A DNA stretch of 9,473 nt from Acidobacteriota bacterium (GTDB lineage Bacteria > Acidobacteriota > Blastocatellia > Pyrinomonadales > Pyrinomonadaceae): assembly GCA_020201365.1 (NCBI GenBank), contig JAIVGV010000327.1, positions 1 through 9,473 on the forward strand. Direction: 5' to 3'. Made by a program: the position numbers and the translations under genes. Under the pieces are notes generated by a model, which saw only the letters and a list, made by a program, of their open reading frames with translations, was not told the origin of the DNA and made no database searches. Shown here in pieces: positions 7,050 to 9,473 of the stretch (within the stretch, counting starts at the first letter, position 1; the number at the start of each line of letters is the position of its first letter).

Positions 7050-7090
7050 GCGGAATGCGGATTTCGGATCGCGGATTTCTAATCCGCGAT
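7050..7090. repeat. GCGGATT heptad repeat ending in a perfect 10-bp hairpin
   Basis: Four tandem 7-mers, GCGGAAT (7050), GCGGATT (7057), TCGGATC (7064) and GCGGATT (7071), are followed by TCT and then the inverted copy AATCCGC (7081-7087) plus GAT. ATCGCGGATT (7068-7077) and AATCCGCGAT (7081-7090) pair perfectly over a 3-nt loop. Unlike the repeats at 1288 and 8726, the inverted arm stops after ten bases, right where the GGAG ribosome site of the next gene begins. It fills nearly the whole gap between the TPR gene and the chain-length gene. No T-run follows, so termination is unlikely. Confidence 0.75.
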
Positions 7091-7094
7091 GGAG
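7091..7094 (+). promoter_or_regulatory. Ribosome binding site GGAG that decides the chain-length gene start
   Basis: GGAG lies 6 nt before ATG 7101, an ideal spacing. The alternative in-frame ATG at 7089 would have the hairpin arm in place of a ribosome site, so 7101 is preferred. Confidence 0.6.
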
Positions 7095-7100
7095 ATTGGG

Positions 7101-8723
7101 ATGAGCACTGAGTTTCGACAACGCAAGCCAGCCGAGTACGCGCGGATTCTGTGGCGGCGCAAGTGGATGATCCTGCTCCCGACGCTGGCGATCTCTTTCG
7201 CCGTCGCGGTCGTCGTCTGGCGCCTGCCGAACGTCTATCAGTCCACGACGCTCTTGACGGTGCGCCCGTCGGCGCTGTCCGAGGGCATCGTGCCGCAGCT
7301 CTCCGAAGACGAGCTGACGATCCGCATCAACAACATCGCGCAGGAGGTCTTCAGCCGCTCGTCGCTCGAGCCGCTCATCGTCAACTACAACCTCTACGCG
7401 ACGGAGCGCCGGCGCGGCGAGCCGATGGAGCTGCTCGTCGAGCAGATGAAGAAGAAGGACATCCAGATCGAGCTCAACAAGAGCCGCAACGACATCACCA
7501 ACGGCTTCCAGCTCTCGTTCAAGACCGACAACCCGTTCGTCGCGCAGAAGGTCGCCTCCGACCTCGCCACGAAGTACGTCAACGCGCAGACGAAAGAGGC
7601 TTCGCAGGGCGCGATGCAGACGCAGCAGTTCATCGCCGCGCAGGTCGAGCAGGCGAAGGCGGAGCTCGACGGCGTGGACAAGCAGCGGCTCGAATACATG
7701 ATGTCGCACATGAACAGCCTGCCGAACTCGACCACCGCGCTCCTGCAGCAACTCGCCGGGCTCTACGAGCAGCAGAAGGGGCTCACCACCGAGATCGGCC
7801 GGCTGCGCGATCAGCAGGCGATGCTCAACACGCAACTCGGCGCGGCGGAGAAGAACTCGCAGATGGCGATCGAGAACACCGCCGACGACAAGACCGACCC
7901 GAAGACGACCATGGCGTGGGCGGAGCTCACGAAGCAGGAGTCGGCTGACGAGCAGGAGATTCAGTCCATGCTCGCCAACGGTCTCAGACCGAAGCACCCG
8001 GACGTGGTGGCCAAGAAGCAGGAGCTCGCCGCCGTCCAGAAGCAGAAGCAGGAGATGCTCGACGACTGGAAGGAGAAGGTCGAGGAGAAGAAGAGGAGGC
8101 TTGAGAAGTTCGTCGATCCCAGCATCACGACCTACCAGACGCAGCTCCAGTTCGCGCAGGGCGAAGTCGCCCGACAGGAGAAGCTGCTCGCCGACACGCA
8201 AGGGCAGATCGCGAGCCTCCAAGCGCGCATCAACAGCGTCCCCTCGACAGAGGTCGGCTTGAGCGCGCTCGACCGCGAGTACCAGACGAAGAAGGCGACC
8301 TACGACGACCTGTTGCAGAAGAAGAACAAGGCAGACCTCGGCGCGGCGGCTTCAGCCGCGGCGCAGGGCGAGACCATCGCCGTCATAGACCCGGCGAACC
8401 TGCCCGAAAAGCCCGTCGCGCCCAAGCGCCCGCTGCTCTTGATCCTCGGTCTCGCGCTCGGCGTCGGCGTCGGGCTGCTGTTTGCCGCCGCCCTCGAAGT
8501 CCCCCGCCTCCTGACCATCCAGACGGTCGAGGACGCGCGCCACTACACCTCCTTGCCCGTCCTCGTCTCCGTCCCCGAACTGCTCACGCCGCGCGAGGAG
8601 CGGCGGCGCAAGGTGCGCCGCATGACCCTCGCCACCGCGAGCGTCGCCGCGACGGTCGTCAGCGTCCCGGCGCTCGCGCTGCTGCTCAAGCTGACGCACG
8701 TCTTCGAGAAGATCGGAACTTAA
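7101..8723 (+). CDS. Wzz/GumC-type polysaccharide chain-length determinant (co-polymerase) without kinase domain
   Basis: This 540-residue protein starts MSTEFRQRKPAEYARILWRR, with a first membrane span at about 23-41 and then the Wzz-type periplasmic domain (LPNVYQSTTLLTVRPS, 43-58). Long coiled-coil stretches rich in Gln, Glu, Lys and Ala run from about 165 to 380. A GNVR-like segment (SALDREYQTKKATYDDLLQKK region, about 388-408) leads to the Pro-rich LPEKPVAPKRP and a second span near 444-465. After this come VEDARHYTSLPVLVSVPEL, like the linker before bacterial tyrosine kinases, a basic stretch (EERRRKVRR) and a third hydrophobic segment (about 510-530). No Walker motifs or Tyr-rich tail are present, so it is not a BY-kinase. 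The role is to control polymer length or export in the inner membrane. The alternative start at 7089 adds four residues and lacks the GGAG ribosome site. Confidence 0.92.
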   Translation: MSTEFRQRKPAEYARILWRRKWMILLPTLAISFAVAVVVWRLPNVYQSTTLLTVRPSALSEGIVPQLSEDELTIRINNIAQEVFSRSSLEPLIVNYNLYATERRRGEPMELLVEQMKKKDIQIELNKSRNDITNGFQLSFKTDNPFVAQKVASDLATKYVNAQTKEASQGAMQTQQFIAAQVEQAKAELDGVDKQRLEYMMSHMNSLPNSTTALLQQLAGLYEQQKGLTTEIGRLRDQQAMLNTQLGAAEKNSQMAIENTADDKTDPKTTMAWAELTKQESADEQEIQSMLANGLRPKHPDVVAKKQELAAVQKQKQEMLDDWKEKVEEKKRRLEKFVDPSITTYQTQLQFAQGEVARQEKLLADTQGQIASLQARINSVPSTEVGLSALDREYQTKKATYDDLLQKKNKADLGAAASAAAQGETIAVIDPANLPEKPVAPKRPLLLILGLALGVGVGLLFAAALEVPRLLTIQTVEDARHYTSLPVLVSVPELLTPREERRRKVRRMTLATASVAATVVSVPALALLLKLTHVFEKIGT

Positions 8724-8725
8724 AA

Positions 8726-8786
8726 AAGTGCTGAGTACGGAGTACTGAGTGAAAGACAAAAAGCCTTTTCTCAGCACTCAGCACTT
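8726..8786. repeat. GTGCTGA heptad repeat with inverted copy between chain-length and ATPase genes
   Basis: Left side 7-mers are GTGCTGA (8728), GTACGGA (8735), GTACTGA (8742) and the degenerate GTGAAAG (8749). The right side is two inverted copies, TCAGCAC (8771) and TCAGCAC (8778). AAGTGCTGAGTACGGAG (8726-8742) pairs with CTCAGCACTCAGCACTT (8770-8786) at 15 of 17 positions. The left heptads at 8742-8755 can instead pair with 8764-8778 in a shifted register. It begins 2 bp after the TAA and ends just before the GGTGAG ribosome site of the ATPase gene. No T-run follows the outer stem, so it does not look like a terminator. Confidence 0.75.
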
Positions 8787-8798
8787 CGGTGAGTTGAG

Positions 8799-9473
8799 AT
8801 GTACAAAGAGTTCTACGGACTGAGGGAGCTGCCGTTCGCGCTGACGCCCGATCCGCGCTTCATCTACTTCACGCCTTCGCACACGGAGGCGATGGCGAAC
8901 CTGCACTACGGCATCGAGAGCGGCAAGGGTCTGATCGTCGTCACGGGCGAGGTCGGCACGGGGAAGACCACGATCCTGCGCTGGATGATGCAGCGGCTCG
9001 ACCGCACCGTGCTCGTCGGCTACGTCTTCAACCCGCGCCTCACCGTCCCCGAATTCTACCAGCACGTCACGCGCGTGCTCGGCGTGGACGAGTGGGAAAA
9101 TAAGTCCGATCTCTTGTTCAAGCTCGGCAAAGTTTTGGAGTCGCGCCACGCGCGGGGCTTGCGCACCGTGCTCATCATTGACGAGGCGCACGGGCTCTCG
9201 ACCGCCGTGCTCGAAGAGATCAGACTCATGTCGAACTTCGAGTCCGACTCGGCGAAGCTCTTGCAGATCGTCCTGACGGGACAGCCAGAACTGCGCGACG
9301 TGCTGAACAACCCGGAACTCAGACAGCTCAAACAGCGCGTCGCTCTGCGCTGCGAGATCAAGCCGCTGCCGAACGTCGAGGAGACGGAGAAGTACGTCCG
9401 CTCGCGCCTCCTGACGGCGGGCGCGACGCGCGCGGAGATCTTCACGCCGTCGGCGATCGACTACGTCTTCCGC
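8799..9473 (+). CDS. XrtA/PEP-CTERM-locus AAA ATPase (ExeA/GspA-like), 3'-partial
   Basis: The open frame from ATG 8799 runs 225 codons to the right edge. An in-frame TGA at 8790-8792 fixes this ATG as the first possible start, with GGTGAG at 8788-8793 as ribosome site 5 nt upstream. The protein opens MYKEFYGLRELPFALTPDPR, the usual beginning of ExeA-type secretion ATPases. Walker A GEVGTGKTT is at 50-58, Walker B VLIIDEAH at 124-131 and a sensor-1-like IVLTGQPEL at 157-165. RQLKQRVALR (175-184) resembles the arginine-containing region of AAA proteins. Relatives sit next to the chain-length gene in exosortase loci and are thought to power or regulate polysaccharide or protein export from the cytoplasmic side. 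The C-terminus, which may carry a peptidoglycan-binding or helical domain, is outside the window. Confidence 0.92.
   Translation, partial: MYKEFYGLRELPFALTPDPRFIYFTPSHTEAMANLHYGIESGKGLIVVTGEVGTGKTTILRWMMQRLDRTVLVGYVFNPRLTVPEFYQHVTRVLGVDEWENKSDLLFKLGKVLESRHARGLRTVLIIDEAHGLSTAVLEEIRLMSNFESDSAKLLQIVLTGQPELRDVLNNPELRQLKQRVALRCEIKPLPNVEETEKYVRSRLLTAGATRAEIFTPSAIDYVFR

Noticed and set aside
7089..7100. ATG 7089 as start of the chain-length protein
   Set aside because: Its upstream sequence is the hairpin arm AATCCGCG with no ribosome site, whereas ATG 7101 has GGAG at 6 nt.
6897..8222. Long minus-strand open frame opposite the chain-length gene
   Set aside because: Leu/Arg-rich shadow that spans two real genes and a repeat, with no recognisable domain.
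8726..8786. CRISPR array or intrinsic terminator reading of the short repeats
   Set aside because: The units are 7 bp with no spacers, so this is not CRISPR. The outer stem is not followed by a T-run and the ATPase gene begins at once.

Overview
The window is a stretch of a GC-rich bacterial genome (roughly two-thirds G+C by eye) carrying one co-directional run of six genes, all on the + strand, for surface polysaccharide synthesis with an exosortase module. The gene set is oxidoreductase, GT4 glycosyltransferase, exosortase, EpsI, TPR lipoprotein, Wzz/GumC-type chain-length protein and XrtA-type AAA ATPase. That set is characteristic of Gram-negative exopolysaccharide/exosortase (EpsH/XrtA) loci. 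The outer-membrane lipoprotein signal, the heptanucleotide repeats between genes and the style of the proteins make Acidobacteriota my best guess. This is an inference from pattern recognition, not from a search.

Layout. 1-1319: 3' part of a bi-domain sugar oxidoreductase (alcohol-dehydrogenase tail fused to a Gfo/Idh/MocA domain), cut by the window edge. 1376-2422: GT4-type glycosyltransferase. 2423-2561: gap holding a GC-rich inverted repeat and a possible promoter. 2562-3671: exosortase with Cys/Arg/His catalytic residues. 3681-4331: EpsI. 4332-4611: the longest gap (280 bp), holding a promoter-like -10 and four predicted hairpins. 4612-7047: 811-residue TPR lipoprotein. 7101-8723: Wzz/GumC-like polysaccharide co-polymerase without a kinase domain. 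8799-9473: N-terminal 225 residues of an ExeA/XrtA-associated AAA ATPase, cut by the right edge.

How the genes work together. The oxidoreductase probably makes or modifies a nucleotide sugar, and the glycosyltransferase adds a sugar to a lipid-linked repeat unit. The Wzz-like protein sets chain length in the inner membrane, and the TPR lipoprotein and ATPase probably support assembly or export. Exosortase and EpsI process and anchor C-terminally tagged proteins (PEP-CTERM or similar) on the polysaccharide-coated surface. No sortase substrate is encoded in the window.

The least explained structure is non-coding. Three gene junctions (1288-1364, 7050-7090, 8726-8786) each carry a 7-bp-periodic tandem repeat followed by an inverted copy, and each uses a different 7-mer. 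One of them supplies the last codons of the oxidoreductase. Two further observations are a multi-hairpin leader before the TPR gene and complete absence of the palindrome GTCGAC, with Val-Asp codon pairs that sidestep it.
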